64,000 nucleotides of DNA from Tamlana sp. 2_MG-2023 (GTDB lineage: Bacteria; Bacteroidota; Bacteroidia; Flavobacteriales; Flavobacteriaceae), in contig NZ_JAUOSF010000003.1 in the NCBI RefSeq assembly GCF_030548465.1, forward strand, positions 1-64,000, read 5' to 3'. Shown here in pieces: positions 8,081-18,422 of the stretch (position 1 is its first letter; each line of letters opens with the position of its first letter). The translations under genes were made by a program, and so were the position numbers. The notes under the pieces were generated by a model that had not been told where the DNA came from, did not search any database, and worked only from the letters and a program-made list of their open reading frames with translations.

Positions 8081-10237
8081 ATGAATAAAACCCTATGTTC
8101 AGTATTAGTCCTAACTGTTTTTATGGCCTGCAAACAAAACGAGAGTAAAAAACACAACATCATCGCCTCTTATCCAGAAACCAAAAAAGTAGACACCGTT
8201 GATACTTATTTTGGCGTTAAAGTTAAAGACCCCTACCGTTGGCTAGAAGATGATAGAAGCCCAGAAACGGAAGCATGGGTGGTTGCAGAAAACAAAACAA
8301 CTAACGATTACTTAAAACAAATACCGTATAGGGACACCCTAAAACAAAGACTTTCCGAACTATGGAACTACGAAAAAGTAGGTGCTCCTTTTGTTGAAGG
8401 TGATTATACCTATTTTTATAAAAACGATGGTTTACAAAACCAAAATGTTATTTATAGAAAAAAGCAGGATAATGAAACAGAAGTTTTCTTAGATCCAAAT
8501 ACATTTTCAGAAGATGGCACGGTTTCTTTAGGCGCATTGAGTTTTTCTAAAAATGGTAAAATTTTAGCCTATTCTATTTCAGAAGGTGGAAGTGATTGGC
8601 GTAAAGTAATCATCATGGATACTGAAACTAAAGAAATAACAGAAGATACGCTTGTCGACATTAAATTCTCTGGACTTTCTTGGTTTAAAAATGAAGGTTT
8701 CTATTATTCAAGTTACGACAAACCAAAAGGCAGCGAACTTTCTGCTAAAACCGATCAACATAAAGTGTATTACCATAAGTTAGGAACGCCTCAAAATGAA
8801 GACCTTTTAATTTACGGTGGGACTCCAGAACAAAAACACAGATATACTAGTGCAGAAGTTACCGAAGATGATAAATACCTACTCTTATCACTTAGTATTT
8901 CTACTTCAGGAAACAAACTTTTATTAAAAGATCTTAGCAAGCCAAACAGCCCTTTTATTGCAATTTTAGATCATGATAATAGTGACACACATGTTTTAAC
9001 CAACCAGGACAGTAAGTTGTTTTTAGTAACAAACTTAAATGCTCCGAACAAAAAAATTGTAACGGTTGATGCATCTAACCCAACACCAGAAAATTGGGTA
9101 GATTTAATACCAGAAACGGAACAAGTTTTATCGCCCTCAACAAGTGGAAACTATATCCTAGCACACTATATGGTTGATGCCATTTCTAAAGTAAAACAAT
9201 ATAATTTTGACGGCACTTTAGTTAGGGAAATTGAATTACCAGGACTAGGAACAGCAAGTGGTTTCGGGAGTAAAAAAGAAGAAAAAATCGATTACTTTCA
9301 ATTCACTAATTATTACACACCAGGAAGTAATTATAGTTTAAATACTGAAACCGGTGAGGTAAAATCATACTGGAAACCATCCATAGGTTTTAATACTAAT
9401 GATTACGAAAGTCATCAAGTTTTTTATACCTCAAAAGATGGCACCAAAGTACCTATGATGATTACTCATAAAAAAGGTTTAGAATTAAACGGAAAAAACC
9501 CAACAATTCTATATGCCTATGGTGGTTTCAATATCAGTTTAACTCCTTCATTTAGCATCGCCAATGCGGTTTGGATGGAACAAGGTGGTGTTTACGCTGT
9601 TCCAAATTTACGTGGTGGTGGCGAATATGGTAAATCATGGCATGATGCAGGTACCAAAATGCAAAAACAAAATGTATTCGACGATTTTATAGCTGCAGGA
9701 GAATATTTAATTAAAAACAACTATACGTCTTCTAAATTCTTAGCTGTTCGTGGCGGATCTAATGGCGGGTTACTAGTTGGAGCAACACTAACACAGCGTC
9801 CTGATTTAATGCGTGTGGCCTTACCAGCCGTGGGTGTTTTAGATATGCTACGTTACCATACATTTACCTCTGGAGCAGGTTGGGCCTACGATTATGGAAC
9901 TTCTGAAGACAGTAAAGAAATGTTTGAATATCTAAAGGGGTATTCACCAGTACATAATGTAAAACCAGGCACACAATATCCAGCGACTTTAGTAACTACG
10001 GGCGACCATGACGACCGTGTGGTTCCTGCACATAGTTTTAAATTTGCCGCTGCATTACAAGCCAATCAAATAGGGGATCATCCTGTCTTAATCCGAATAG
10101 AAACCGATGCCGGACACGGCGCAGGAACACCTGTAAGTAAAATTATTGATCAATACGCTGATATTTTTGGTTTTACCCTTTATAATATGAAGTTTAAAAC
10201 CCTTCCAAATAACGCTAAAACAGAAGTAAGCGAATAA
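8081..10237 (+). CDS. Prolyl oligopeptidase family (S9A) lipoprotein
   Basis: This serine peptidase (718 aa) cleaves short peptides after proline. It begins [17 protein letters not shown], a lipoprotein signal with lipobox Cys, so it is exported and membrane-anchored. Residues about 30-420 form the beta-propeller ([14 protein letters not shown] near its start), then an alpha/beta-hydrolase domain follows. The triad is visible: Ser560 in GGSNGGLL, Asp644 in GDHDDRVVP and His679 in DAGHGAG, close to the 554/641/680 spacing of the porcine enzyme. The ATG at 8081 is chosen because an upstream in-frame TTG at 8060 would spoil the signal peptide. Confidence 0.95.
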   Translation: MNKTLCSVLVLTVFMACKQNESKKHNIIASYPETKKVDTVDTYFGVKVKDPYRWLEDDRSPETEAWVVAENKTTNDYLKQIPYRDTLKQRLSELWNYEKVGAPFVEGDYTYFYKNDGLQNQNVIYRKKQDNETEVFLDPNTFSEDGTVSLGALSFSKNGKILAYSISEGGSDWRKVIIMDTETKEITEDTLVDIKFSGLSWFKNEGFYYSSYDKPKGSELSAKTDQHKVYYHKLGTPQNEDLLIYGGTPEQKHRYTSAEVTEDDKYLLLSLSISTSGNKLLLKDLSKPNSPFIAILDHDNSDTHVLTNQDSKLFLVTNLNAPNKKIVTVDASNPTPENWVDLIPETEQVLSPSTSGNYILAHYMVDAISKVKQYNFDGTLVREIELPGLGTASGFGSKKEEKIDYFQFTNYYTPGSNYSLNTETGEVKSYWKPSIGFNTNDYESHQVFYTSKDGTKVPMMITHKKGLELNGKNPTILYAYGGFNISLTPSFSIANAVWMEQGGVYAVPNLRGGGEYGKSWHDAGTKMQKQNVFDDFIAAGEYLIKNNYTSSKFLAVRGGSNGGLLVGATLTQRPDLMRVALPAVGVLDMLRYHTFTSGAGWAYDYGTSEDSKEMFEYLKGYSPVHNVKPGTQYPATLVTTGDHDDRVVPAHSFKFAAALQANQIGDHPVLIRIETDAGHGAGTPVSKIIDQYADIFGFTLYNMKFKTLPNNAKTEVSE

Positions 10238-10240
10238 AAT

Positions 10241-12316
10241 ATGTATTTAAATCAACTAAAGGACAGCCTTAAAAAGCATAACACTAAAGTTCTTTTTACT
10301 GATTATTACGATACCATAGTTCACAGAACTGTGCATCCTAATTACACCTTAAAACTATGGGCCAAATTCATGATTATTGAATTTGGCCTAAATATTTCTA
10401 TAGATGCGCTTTACTTTATAAGGCAAGAAACGGTAAAGCAACTTTGTGACAGCTTAGAAAAAAATAACGTTGAGATTCCGTATCACACTTTAATGGAGGC
10501 TATTTACATCAGGTTAGTAAATAATCAACTACTAGATCCTGAGCTAAAACCAGCGTTTTTTAAAGCCTTTGAGAGCATCGATTTTAAAGCTGAAGCTAGC
10601 GTTCAATACGGCAACCAAGACGTTGTACAACTCCTTAACGATTTCAAAGCTCAAGGTGGAAAAGTGTATTTGGTTTCAGATTTTTATGGCTCTAAAACTC
10701 TATTTCAAAAGCTTCTAAACCATCATAAAATCTTAGACCTTTTCGATGACGTTTTTAGCTCTGCCGAATTAGAATCTAGCAAACATCGTGGGAACATCTA
10801 TAAAAAGGTTCTTGATACTTTAGTGATTCCTGCAAACGAAGTCATGATGATAGGCGATAACAAACGTAGTGATTACGACCATGCGCTTAAAAACAAACTT
10901 CAGGCCTATCAATTACCACACAGCCATTACATCAAAAAAAACAAACGAAATGCCCTTGGTAACGATTATAAAAAAGTAAAACACGAAGTCAATAGTATCT
11001 TTAAAAACTGTAAAAAAAGTGATGTTTTACCTTTTACGCAATACATCATTTATTACCATTTTCTTGTTGAAAGACTTTACCAAAAGTGTAAAAAAGAAAA
11101 TATTAAAAACCTATTTTTTCTATCTCGAGAAGGGCAATACTTAAAAAAAATATTCGATTCTTATCAAAGTTTTCATAGCATGGATACCGCTTCAAACATT
11201 AAAACGCATTATTTAAAAATTTCGCGCCAAGCCTCTATGCAAATTAATTTGAAAGCGATAAATGAAGAAGCTTTCAAATACCTTAAAAAAGAATATCCAC
11301 AGCTTTCTATATATGATTTTTTAACCTTTTTTGATTGCCCAAAAACTGAAATTAAGCACATTTCAAAAGCCTTAAATACCGATGAAAACCTAATCATTGA
11401 AGACTTTTTTAATTCGGAAATTTTTGAAGCTTTAAAGCGAAACGACGGCTTTATTTCATATTATGAAAACCACAGAAAAGCGAATGTTTCGAACTTCAAC
11501 AATTACATAAATGCTTTTGATGCCAACATTGAAAAAGAAGGCATGCACCTTGTAGATATTGGTTGGGGCGGCACCATGCAAGAATCTATTTTTGGCTTCT
11601 TCGAAGAAAAAATTAAGGTAACCGGACATTACCTAGGACTACGTTACATCTATAACATTAAAGAGAAAACACCTCGCGACGGCCTAATTTTCTCTATCTT
11701 ACCATTTACAACTTATAACGATTATATGCTCATGGCGAACAACCAATATTATGAGCAATTTTCGGCAGCAAACCACGGCAGTGCTGTGGGTTACACCAAT
11801 GCCGAAAATGATTTTGTCATCGTAAAACACAACGCAGAAGAAAAATGGTTATACGATAATTATATCGAGAAACACCAAACACAAATGTTCGGCTTTCATC
11901 AAGAGTTACTTAAAAAACTTGAAAGCATTTGTTATGACCAAGAGATGATTCAGCAAATCATTTCAAAAATTGCTTTAAAAACAGGTCTGTTTTATAAGAA
12001 CAGAACTTTAAAATTTATAGAGACTTTAAATTCTGGTTTTTATCAAAATATAGGCACCAATCAAGTAGGGATCACCTATGAGAAAAAAGAAGGTGATAGC
12101 GCTCTAAAACTTTTAAAAACTTTCATTTTAACACCCGAGGTCGTTTTTAGATATGTCACTAAGTTCAAACCCATATTATATCAAAAAAATAAAGTAGCAG
12201 CCTTTTTATTTCCAAGTTATCTGATCTACTTTTATTATTTATTGAATAAATTTGCGCGATTTAAAGTTTTAAAATCGTTCTTTTTACTTAAATCCACCTA
12301 TTTTAAAAACGCCTAA
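10241..12316 (+). CDS. HAD-superfamily protein with large C-terminal domain (COG5610-like)
   Basis: The 691-residue protein has an N-terminal HAD domain (residues 1-240). Motif I is LFTDYYDTIV, with Asp followed by Tyr-Asp-Thr as in haloacid-dehalogenase-type members. Motif II is YLVSDFYG, a Lys lies in ESSKHRGN, and motif IV is MMIGDNKRSDYDHA. The C-terminal 450 residues (starting near VLPFTQYIIYYHFLVERLY, with FLSREGQYLKKIFDSY and LVDIGWGGTMQESIFG) match the long extension of COG5610 proteins found in surface polysaccharide clusters. The reaction is unknown; transfer or hydrolysis of a phosphosugar is plausible. It starts 3 bases after the peptidase stop, suggesting one transcript. Confidence 0.8.
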   Translation: MYLNQLKDSLKKHNTKVLFTDYYDTIVHRTVHPNYTLKLWAKFMIIEFGLNISIDALYFIRQETVKQLCDSLEKNNVEIPYHTLMEAIYIRLVNNQLLDPELKPAFFKAFESIDFKAEASVQYGNQDVVQLLNDFKAQGGKVYLVSDFYGSKTLFQKLLNHHKILDLFDDVFSSAELESSKHRGNIYKKVLDTLVIPANEVMMIGDNKRSDYDHALKNKLQAYQLPHSHYIKKNKRNALGNDYKKVKHEVNSIFKNCKKSDVLPFTQYIIYYHFLVERLYQKCKKENIKNLFFLSREGQYLKKIFDSYQSFHSMDTASNIKTHYLKISRQASMQINLKAINEEAFKYLKKEYPQLSIYDFLTFFDCPKTEIKHISKALNTDENLIIEDFFNSEIFEALKRNDGFISYYENHRKANVSNFNNYINAFDANIEKEGMHLVDIGWGGTMQESIFGFFEEKIKVTGHYLGLRYIYNIKEKTPRDGLIFSILPFTTYNDYMLMANNQYYEQFSAANHGSAVGYTNAENDFVIVKHNAEEKWLYDNYIEKHQTQMFGFHQELLKKLESICYDQEMIQQIISKIALKTGLFYKNRTLKFIETLNSGFYQNIGTNQVGITYEKKEGDSALKLLKTFILTPEVVFRYVTKFKPILYQKNKVAAFLFPSYLIYFYYLLNKFARFKVLKSFFLLKSTYFKNA

Positions 12317-12349
12317 AATCTCAACCTATTTTTATAGGACTATCTTTAT

Positions 12350-13261
12350 ATGCTTAGCGTAGAACAGCTTACTTTTTCATACGATAAAAAACCTGTTTTA
12401 AATGATATTTCATTTAAACTAAAAGCAGGAGAACATCTTGCCATAATTGGAGAAAGTGGTTGCGGAAAAAGTACACTGCTAAAATTACTCTATGGCGAAT
12501 ATGATTTAAACGGCGGACATATCTACTGGAAAGATCAAGAAATTCTTGGTCCGAAATTTAATTTAGTTGTAGGTTACGATTTCATGAAATATGTGGCTCA
12601 AGAATTTGATTTGATGCCTTTTATTTCGGTGGAAGAAAACATTGGCAAGTTCCTATCTAACTTCTACCCTGAAGAAAAGAAAGCACGCACAGCCGAATTA
12701 CTAGAAGTGGTAGAACTCACAGCCTTTGCTAAAACGAAAGTTAAAATATTAAGTGGCGGACAAAAACAGCGTGTAGCTTTAGCACGTGCTTTGGCAAAGC
12801 AACCTGAAATCATGCTTTTAGATGAACCTTTTAGCCATATTGATAATTTTAAAAAGCAAAGTTTACGACGCAATGTATTTAAATATCTTAAAGAAAAAAA
12901 CATTAGCTGTGTGGTCGCGACGCATGATAAAGAAGATGTTCTTGGTTTTGCCGATCATATGATCGTTTTAAACAACAATAAAATTGTAGAGAGCAATTCC
13001 CCTGAAAAGTTATTTAAAAGTCCTAAAACGTCTTTAATCGCTTCTTTTTTTGGAGAATTCAATACTATCAATGGTGAAATAATTTATGCGCACCAATTAA
13101 AAGTCGTTGAAAGTTCTAAATGGCAAGCTACTGTTAAGCATGTTTACTTTAAAGGCCATTTTTATTTGGTTGAAGCCGTACTAAATAATCAAACTGTATT
13201 TTTTGAGCACGACAACGCTTTAAACCCATATGAAGAGGTTCATATTGCTATGATTAAATGA
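12350..13261 (+). CDS. Orphan ABC transporter ATP-binding protein with TOBE-like tail
   Basis: The 303-residue ATPase has Walker A GESGCGKST (residues 34-42), signature LSGGQKQRVALARAL, Walker B IMLLDEPFSHID and a switch His in VVATHDKED. Residues from about 225 on (KSPKTSLIASFFGEFNTING and later) look like a TOBE-type regulatory tail, as in Fbp/Pot/Mal-type importer ATPases. No permease or binding-protein gene is adjacent: the neighbours are a HAD protein and a convergent sodC. It starts 33 bases after the HAD gene and probably shares its transcript. Substrate unknown. Confidence 0.85.
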   Translation: MLSVEQLTFSYDKKPVLNDISFKLKAGEHLAIIGESGCGKSTLLKLLYGEYDLNGGHIYWKDQEILGPKFNLVVGYDFMKYVAQEFDLMPFISVEENIGKFLSNFYPEEKKARTAELLEVVELTAFAKTKVKILSGGQKQRVALARALAKQPEIMLLDEPFSHIDNFKKQSLRRNVFKYLKEKNISCVVATHDKEDVLGFADHMIVLNNNKIVESNSPEKLFKSPKTSLIASFFGEFNTINGEIIYAHQLKVVESSKWQATVKHVYFKGHFYLVEAVLNNQTVFFEHDNALNPYEEVHIAMIK

Positions 13262-13294
13262 GCGCTTGAATTGATGATTTAAGCTTCTTTCTAT

Positions 13295-13903
13295 TTACAA
13301 TATAGCTCCACAAGCTATTCGAATACCTGCATCACCGGTTGGTTGTGTTTTATAATCATCTTGACCTTGGTGAATTATGATGCCACGTCCATTAATGGTT
13401 CTCGTGGTATCTTGACAAGATATACACCATTCGTCTGTTTCAAAATTAACCGTAGCTTTTCCGTTTTCATCAGCAGTGAAGTTACCAATATCGCCACGAT
13501 GGTAACCTTGATCATCACCCCATTTTCCGTGCTTATTACTAGTCGGATTCCAATGCCCCCCTGTAGATTTAGCATCATGGGTAGAACAATCGGCGGTATC
13601 ATGTAAATGAATGGCGTGTACTGTACGTGGTTTCAAATTTTCAAATTCAGCCATCATTTTAACCACATTATTAATTTCTGTAAATACTACAGTACCGGAA
13701 ACTTGACTCCCACTTTTAGACTTTACCTCTACTTTTATTTGTGGTGCTTCTATCTCTTTTTCTTTTTTACTATTTTCAATAGTAGCATCAGTTTCTAACG
13801 AATATGTAGCATCTGGTGCCGTATTACCGTCTTTCTTTTTGTCTTGACAAGACACAAAACTTATCACCAACACAGCAGTAAATAATATATTTTTAATCTT
13901 CAT
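13295..13903 (-). CDS. sodC: Copper/zinc superoxide dismutase, lipoprotein
   Basis: SodC converts superoxide to peroxide and oxygen in the periplasm. The 202-residue protein has a lipoprotein signal (VLVISFVSC), a 40-residue charged linker, then the SOD beta-barrel. Metal ligands are recognisable in VHAIHLHDTADCS, TGGHWNP, the GYHRGDIGNF zinc loop and IIIHQGQDDY. The disulfide Cys pair is in ADCS and near the C-terminus (IRIACGAIL). An extra CISC within DEWCISCQD is unusual for the family and might form an additional disulfide. It is convergent with the ABC ATPase gene. Confidence 0.95.
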   Translation of the reverse strand: MKIKNILFTAVLVISFVSCQDKKKDGNTAPDATYSLETDATIENSKKEKEIEAPQIKVEVKSKSGSQVSGTVVFTEINNVVKMMAEFENLKPRTVHAIHLHDTADCSTHDAKSTGGHWNPTSNKHGKWGDDQGYHRGDIGNFTADENGKATVNFETDEWCISCQDTTRTINGRGIIIHQGQDDYKTQPTGDAGIRIACGAIL

Positions 13904-14078
13904 GGTATTCCTTTATTAAATTTAACATCTAGCTCGTAAGTCCATTAAGAACCTATAAATGTGAAATTACAAAATCAATAGCCTGATGATTAATCGAAAT
14001 ACATGAAAAGTTAACTCTAAAAAATAAAGGCGCTTTTATACATGGGCCTTTTGAAATAAAACAGAAAATGGATACCTA

Positions 14079-14537
14079 TTAAAAGACATCAACAACAGTA
14101 AACATCTGGTCTCTAAAAATTATCTGACTGTCAATTGTTTTACCCATTAACAGTTTTCCAATAGGTGTATCTGGAGAAATTGTGTAAAAGCTTTCATTAT
14201 TTAATGACATGCTCCCGGCGCTTATAGCAATAAAATAGTTCGCTTGAGTCGTGTAAATTAAACTCCCTAAGCCAATGTATTCAGAAGTTTTTGTGACATT
14301 AACCTTCGTGAGAATTGCTTTTGTTTTTTGAATTTCAGCCAATTGATTTCCGGCCTTTTCGCGTTCCAACTGAAGCATAGCGCGACCGGTTTCATGCTTA
14401 TCTCCTGCACTACTTTTGGTTTCAGAGGTTAATGATTCTTGAATTTCTATAATCGTATTTTGAATGGTTTCAAGCCTAGTTTCAACAAAAGCCTGACACA
14501 AATGGTATAACTGTTCCTTAATGTTTTCCTTTTCCAT
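14079..14537 (-). CDS. GreA/GreB-like protein
   Basis: This 152-residue protein starts MEKENIKEQLYHLCQAF, has a helical N-terminal half (TSETKSSAGDKHETGRAM, typical of the coiled coil) and a beta-rich C-terminal half with GSLIYTTQANYFIAIS, TPIGKLLMGK and FTVVDVF, resembling the FKBP-like domain of transcript-cleavage factors GreA/GreB. In Flavobacteriaceae it has sometimes been annotated as a 3-oxoacyl-ACP synthase, which the sequence does not support. The ATG at 14537 is preferred over one five codons upstream because it removes most of the overlap with mtgA, leaving 20 bases. Role in transcription not shown. Confidence 0.65.
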   Translation of the reverse strand: MEKENIKEQLYHLCQAFVETRLETIQNTIIEIQESLTSETKSSAGDKHETGRAMLQLEREKAGNQLAEIQKTKAILTKVNVTKTSEYIGLGSLIYTTQANYFIAISAGSMSLNNESFYTISPDTPIGKLLMGKTIDSQIIFRDQMFTVVDVF

Positions 14538-15216
14538 GATCTTTCTTTTCAAACTTTAGGGTTCCAAAATAACTCATTTGCTTAACAATCCACGCTTTTC
14601 TTGATTGGATATAGGCTGTTGCTGGTGATGCTTTATATTTTCTAGGGCTAGGCAAAATAGCTGCTATTGCTGCTGCTTCATATTTAGTTAAGTTCTTGGC
14701 TGGCTTTTTAAACCAATATTGTGATGCCGCTTCTGCGCCATAAATGCCATTGCCCATTTCAATACTGTTTAGATACACTTCTAGAGTGCGCTCTTTAGAC
14801 CAACAAAGCTCTATTAAAAAGGTAAAATACGCTTCGAAACCTTTTCTTACCCAACTACGATCTGGCCACAGAAATACATTTTTAGCAGTTTGCTGACTTA
14901 TTGTACTCCCACCTTTTAATCGCTTGCCTTTATTATTCGAAGTTATGGCTTTTTCAATGGCTTTATAATCAAAACCATTATGCTTCAAAAAATTTTGATC
15001 TTCACTACAAATAACGGCGAGTTGTAGGTTTTTAGAAATAGCGTCCATTGAAACCCAATCGTGTTTTAATATTTTCTTGCTATCCTTTTCAAAATAACGA
15101 ATAGCCATTAAGGGCGTAAAAGGCACAGGAACCCATTTAAAAAGGAGTACCAAGCCTAATGATAACACGACAAACCAAAAACAAATTTTTAATAAAAACC
15201 GCAATAATCCCTTCAT
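14518..15216 (-). CDS. mtgA: Monofunctional peptidoglycan glycosyltransferase
   Basis: MtgA polymerises lipid II into glycan strands (family GT51). The 232-residue protein has one N-terminal transmembrane helix (about residues 5-27), then VICSEDQNFLKHNGFDYKAI with the catalytic Glu, GGSTISQQTAKNVFLW, RSWVRKGFEAYFTFLIE, and KERTLEVYLNSIEMGNGIYG followed by YWFKKPAKNLT. All five GT51 motifs are present and there is no transpeptidase domain. The ATG at 15216 is used rather than the TTG one codon upstream. It overlaps the GreA-like gene by 20 bases. Confidence 0.95.
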   Translation of the reverse strand: MKGLLRFLLKICFWFVVLSLGLVLLFKWVPVPFTPLMAIRYFEKDSKKILKHDWVSMDAISKNLQLAVICSEDQNFLKHNGFDYKAIEKAITSNNKGKRLKGGSTISQQTAKNVFLWPDRSWVRKGFEAYFTFLIELCWSKERTLEVYLNSIEMGNGIYGAEAASQYWFKKPAKNLTKYEAAAIAAILPSPRKYKASPATAYIQSRKAWIVKQMSYFGTLKFEKKDHGKGKH

Positions 15217-15262
15217 CAAATACGTATAATTTTCAGCAATAATACTAAAATTAGAGCATAAA

Positions 15263-15292
15263 AAAACTCCGAAATTGCTTTCGGAGTTTTTT
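15263..15292 (-). terminator. Terminator after accC
   Basis: ACTCCGAAA/TTTCGGAGT stem with a short loop, flanked by A and T runs on both sides, so it can act in both directions. It separates accC from mtgA on the minus strand. Confidence 0.9.
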
Positions 15293-15307
15293 AAATGATT
15301 TTATTTC

Positions 15308-16651
15308 TTATTCTTTTTCCATAACAAAATCTTCCATGAACTTGGTGGTATAATTACCAGCCAAATAATCTGGATGATCCATTAATTGTCTGTGGAAAGG
15401 AATTGTGGTTTTAATACCTTCAATTACGAATTCATCTAGAGCACGTTTCATTTTATTGATCGCTTCTTCTCTAGTTTGCGCGGTTGTAATCAACTTAGCA
15501 ATCATAGAATCGTAATTTGGTGGAATAGCGTAACCAGCGTAAACGTGGGTGTCTAAACGCACGCCATGACCTCCTGGCGCATGTAACGTTGTAATCAATC
15601 CTGGTGATGGTCTAAAACCATTAAAAGGATCTTCAGCATTAATTCGACATTCAATAGAGTGTAATTTTGGTAAGTAGTTTTTACCTGAAATTGGCACACC
15701 GGCAGCCACTAAAATCTGCTCACGAATTAAATCGAAATCAATTACTTGTTCAGTAATTGGGTGCTCTACTTGAATACGCGTATTCATTTCCATGAAGTAG
15801 AAGTTTCTGTGTTTATCTACTAAAAATTCGATAGTTCCAGCACCTTCGTACTTAATATATTCTGCTGCTTTTACAGCGGCTTCACCCATTTTTTTACGCA
15901 ATGCAGCGGTCATAAATGGCGAAGGTACTTCTTCTGTTAATTTTTGATGACGACGTTGAACAGAGCAATCTCTTTCTGATAAATGACATGCTTTTCCTGT
16001 AGAGTCCCCAACAATTTGAATTTCAATATGTCTTGGTTCTTCAATAAGTTTCTCCATGTACATATCGTCATTTCCAAAGGCCGCTTTAGATTCCTGTCTC
16101 GCAGAATCCCAAGCATCTCTAAGATCTTCTTTCTTAAAAACACCACGCATCCCTTTTCCACCACCTCCAGCTGAAGCTTTAAGCATCACTGGATAACCGG
16201 TTTCTTCGGCTATTTTTTCACATTCTTCAAATGACTCGATAACCCCCTCACTTCCTGGTACACAAGGTACACCAGCAGCTTTCATGGTGGCTTTGGCATT
16301 GGCCTTATCTCCCATTCTATCAATCATTTCTGGAGAAGCTCCGATAAATTTAATACCGTGCTCTTCACAAATTTTTGAGAATTTTGCGTTTTCAGATAAG
16401 AATCCGTAACCTGGATGAATGGCATCTGCATTAGTAATTTCTGCTGCAGATATAATATTAGACATTTTTAAATAAGACTCGCTACTTGCCGCTGGCCCTA
16501 TACAAACCGCTTCATCAGCAAATTTTACGTGTAGACTTTCTTCATCGACTGTAGAATATACAGCGACAGTTTTAATGCCCATTTCCTTACAGGTTCTAAT
16601 AACACGAAGTGCTATCTCTCCTCTATTGGCTATTAATATTTTTTTAAACAT
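15308..16651 (-). CDS. accC: Acetyl-CoA carboxylase, biotin carboxylase subunit
   Basis: AccC carboxylates biotin on AccB with ATP and bicarbonate, the first half of malonyl-CoA synthesis. The 447-residue protein begins [20 protein letters not shown], has [12 protein letters not shown], the ATP-grasp glycine loop [25 protein letters not shown], and [16 protein letters not shown] with the catalytic Glu/Arg/Glu residues, then GRxxPSPG as FRPSPGLIT. Length is normal. It is the last gene of DUF177-rpmF-fabH-accB-accC, 86 bases after accB, and is followed by a terminator. Confidence 0.98.
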   Translation of the reverse strand: MFKKILIANRGEIALRVIRTCKEMGIKTVAVYSTVDEESLHVKFADEAVCIGPAASSESYLKMSNIISAAEITNADAIHPGYGFLSENAKFSKICEEHGIKFIGASPEMIDRMGDKANAKATMKAAGVPCVPGSEGVIESFEECEKIAEETGYPVMLKASAGGGGKGMRGVFKKEDLRDAWDSARQESKAAFGNDDMYMEKLIEEPRHIEIQIVGDSTGKACHLSERDCSVQRRHQKLTEEVPSPFMTAALRKKMGEAAVKAAEYIKYEGAGTIEFLVDKHRNFYFMEMNTRIQVEHPITEQVIDFDLIREQILVAAGVPISGKNYLPKLHSIECRINAEDPFNGFRPSPGLITTLHAPGGHGVRLDTHVYAGYAIPPNYDSMIAKLITTAQTREEAINKMKRALDEFVIEGIKTTIPFHRQLMDHPDYLAGNYTTKFMEDFVMEKE

Positions 16652-16737
16652 CTTGTTTGAATTAGATTAAATAGAAAATCGGAATATTCAATAATTAGAT
16701 ATTTTCACCCAATCACTAAACCCTAATAATCTAAAAT

Positions 16738-17217
16738 TTAAGATGGGTCTACTAAAAATAATGGTTGATCAAACTCCACTGGAGAAGAATCATCAACTAA
16801 AATTTTAACAATCTTTCCTGAAACTTCAGATTCAATTTCATTGAAAAGCTTCATCGCTTCAATAATACAAAGTACATCACCTTCTCCAATGGTCTGACCT
16901 ACCTCAACAAATAATGGCTTATCTGGAGATGGCTTTCTGTAGAAAGTACCGATAATTGGTGATTTGATTGTAATATATTTTGAATCTTCTGCTGCTGGAG
17001 CTGGCGCTGCTGGTGTTGCGGCTTGAGCTGCAGCTTCTGCAACTGGTGCTGTAGGAAGTGGTTGCGCTACTTGTGCTGGAACTTGATGCACGATAGTTGT
17101 ATCAGATTCTGATCCTGTTCTAATCGTGATTTTGATATCGTCCATTTCTAATTTAACTTCACTCGCCCCCGATTTGGCAACAAATTTAATTAAGTTCTGA
17201 ATTTCTTTTATATCCAT
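16738..17217 (-). CDS. accB: Acetyl-CoA carboxylase biotin carboxyl carrier protein
   Basis: AccB carries biotin between the carboxylase and carboxyltransferase halves of acetyl-CoA carboxylase. The 159-residue protein has an N-terminal helix ([17 protein letters not shown]), a Pro/Ala-rich linker at about residues 45-75 ([14 protein letters not shown] and on), then the biotinyl domain with [40 protein letters not shown] where the Lys of EAMK takes biotin, and a final [13 protein letters not shown]. It lies 22 bases after fabH and is surely co-transcribed with it. Confidence 0.98.
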   Translation of the reverse strand: MDIKEIQNLIKFVAKSGASEVKLEMDDIKITIRTGSESDTTIVHQVPAQVAQPLPTAPVAEAAAQAATPAAPAPAAEDSKYITIKSPIIGTFYRKPSPDKPLFVEVGQTIGEGDVLCIIEAMKLFNEIESEVSGKIVKILVDDSSPVEFDQPLFLVDPS

Positions 17218-17239
17218 AATATTGCTAATTATTTAGTGG

Positions 17240-18241
17240 TTAGTTTTTAGAGTTGTACGCCCATTTCAAATATATAGACCCCCAATTGAATCCGCCTCCA
17301 AAAGCGGCAAATATAACATTATCTCCCTTTTTTAATTGTGATTCATAATCATTTATTAACAAAGGTAAGGTAGCTGATGTTGTATTCCCATACTTGTGAA
17401 TATTTATCATCACTTTTTCTTCCTCCAAATCAATGCGTTGCGCTGTAGCATCGATGATTCTCTTATTAGCTTGATGCGCTGCTAACCAATCAACGTTTTC
17501 TTTGGTAAGATTATTACGTTCTAAGATTTTTTCAGCTGCATCTGCCATATTAAATACAGCATTTTTAAATACAGTTCTTCCTTCTTGAAACGCGTAATGA
17601 CCTCCTTCAGCTAAAATTTCAGCAGTTAAAGCATGTGAAGAACCACCATAAGTGGCTTGTAAAAACTCACGTCCGGTACCGTCACTTCTTAAATATTCAT
17701 CCTGAAGACCAAGACCTTCATCATTAGCTTCAAATAAAACAGCCCCTGCACCATCACCAAAGATGATACACGTTGCTCTATCTTTATAATTAATTATTGA
17801 AGACATTTTATCGGCTCCAATAAGTAAGACATTTTTATACCTCCCAGACTCTATATAACTGGCGGCAACAGACATACCAAATAAGAAACTAGAACAAGCG
17901 GCATCCATATCGAATGAAAAGGCATTGGTTGCACCAATTTCAGACGCTGTATATGACGCTGTCGATGCGGCCTTCATATCTGGCGTAGCGGTAGCCACAA
18001 TAACCAATTCGATATCCTTAGGATCTAAATTGTTCTTATCAATTAAATTCTGTGCTGCTTTTATAGCAAGGTAAGACGTCCCTTTACCATCATCCTTTAA
18101 AATACGACGTTCTTTGATACCTGTTCTGGAAGTAATCCATTCATCATTTGTATCAACCATCGTCTCTAAGATCTGATTGGTTAATACGTATTCTGGCACA
18201 TATGCACCTACAGCTGTAATTGCCGCTGAGATTTTACTCAT
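17240..18241 (-). CDS. fabH: Beta-ketoacyl-ACP synthase III
   Basis: FabH starts fatty acid synthesis by condensing an acyl-CoA with malonyl-ACP. The 333-residue protein has the N-terminal ITAVGAYVPEYVLTN and TNDEWITSRTGIKERR, catalytic Cys116 in DMDAACSSFLFG, His in DWLAAHQANKRI, and Asn in HKYGNTTSATLPLL. In Bacteroidota this enzyme often prefers branched primers; the sequence does not decide. It follows rpmF after a hairpin terminator at 18379-18402, so it either depends on read-through or has a promoter in 18242-18370. Confidence 0.97.
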   Translation of the reverse strand: MSKISAAITAVGAYVPEYVLTNQILETMVDTNDEWITSRTGIKERRILKDDGKGTSYLAIKAAQNLIDKNNLDPKDIELVIVATATPDMKAASTASYTASEIGATNAFSFDMDAACSSFLFGMSVAASYIESGRYKNVLLIGADKMSSIINYKDRATCIIFGDGAGAVLFEANDEGLGLQDEYLRSDGTGREFLQATYGGSSHALTAEILAEGGHYAFQEGRTVFKNAVFNMADAAEKILERNNLTKENVDWLAAHQANKRIIDATAQRIDLEEEKVMINIHKYGNTTSATLPLLINDYESQLKKGDNVIFAAFGGGFNWGSIYLKWAYNSKN

Positions 18242-18378
18242 AACTTTATAGTTAATTTGACCAAAAATTTATTAAAAATGGACAAAAACGTTCAAAATTT
18301 GGCGAAAACTACTAAATCTTGAAGTAATATTCCGCAAATTACGCGTTTTTGTTAATCATAAAAATTAATTCATAAAAA

Positions 18379-18402
18379 AAACGCTCATAAATGAGCGTTT
18401 TT
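18379..18402 (-). terminator. Hairpin between rpmF and fabH
   Basis: AACGCTCAT/ATGAGCGTT, a 9-bp stem with an AA loop, A run on one side and T run on the other. It should end or attenuate rpmF transcripts before fabH. Confidence 0.85.
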
Positions 18403-18422
18403 TAATATGCGTGCATAACTAA

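Noticed and set aside
8060-8083. TTG start for the prolyl oligopeptidase
   Set aside because: It would put extra basic residues before the lipoprotein signal; ATG 8081 gives a clean signal peptide.
13343-13798. Frames overlapping sodC on both strands
   Set aside because: All lie inside the clear Cu/Zn SOD gene and lack coding character.
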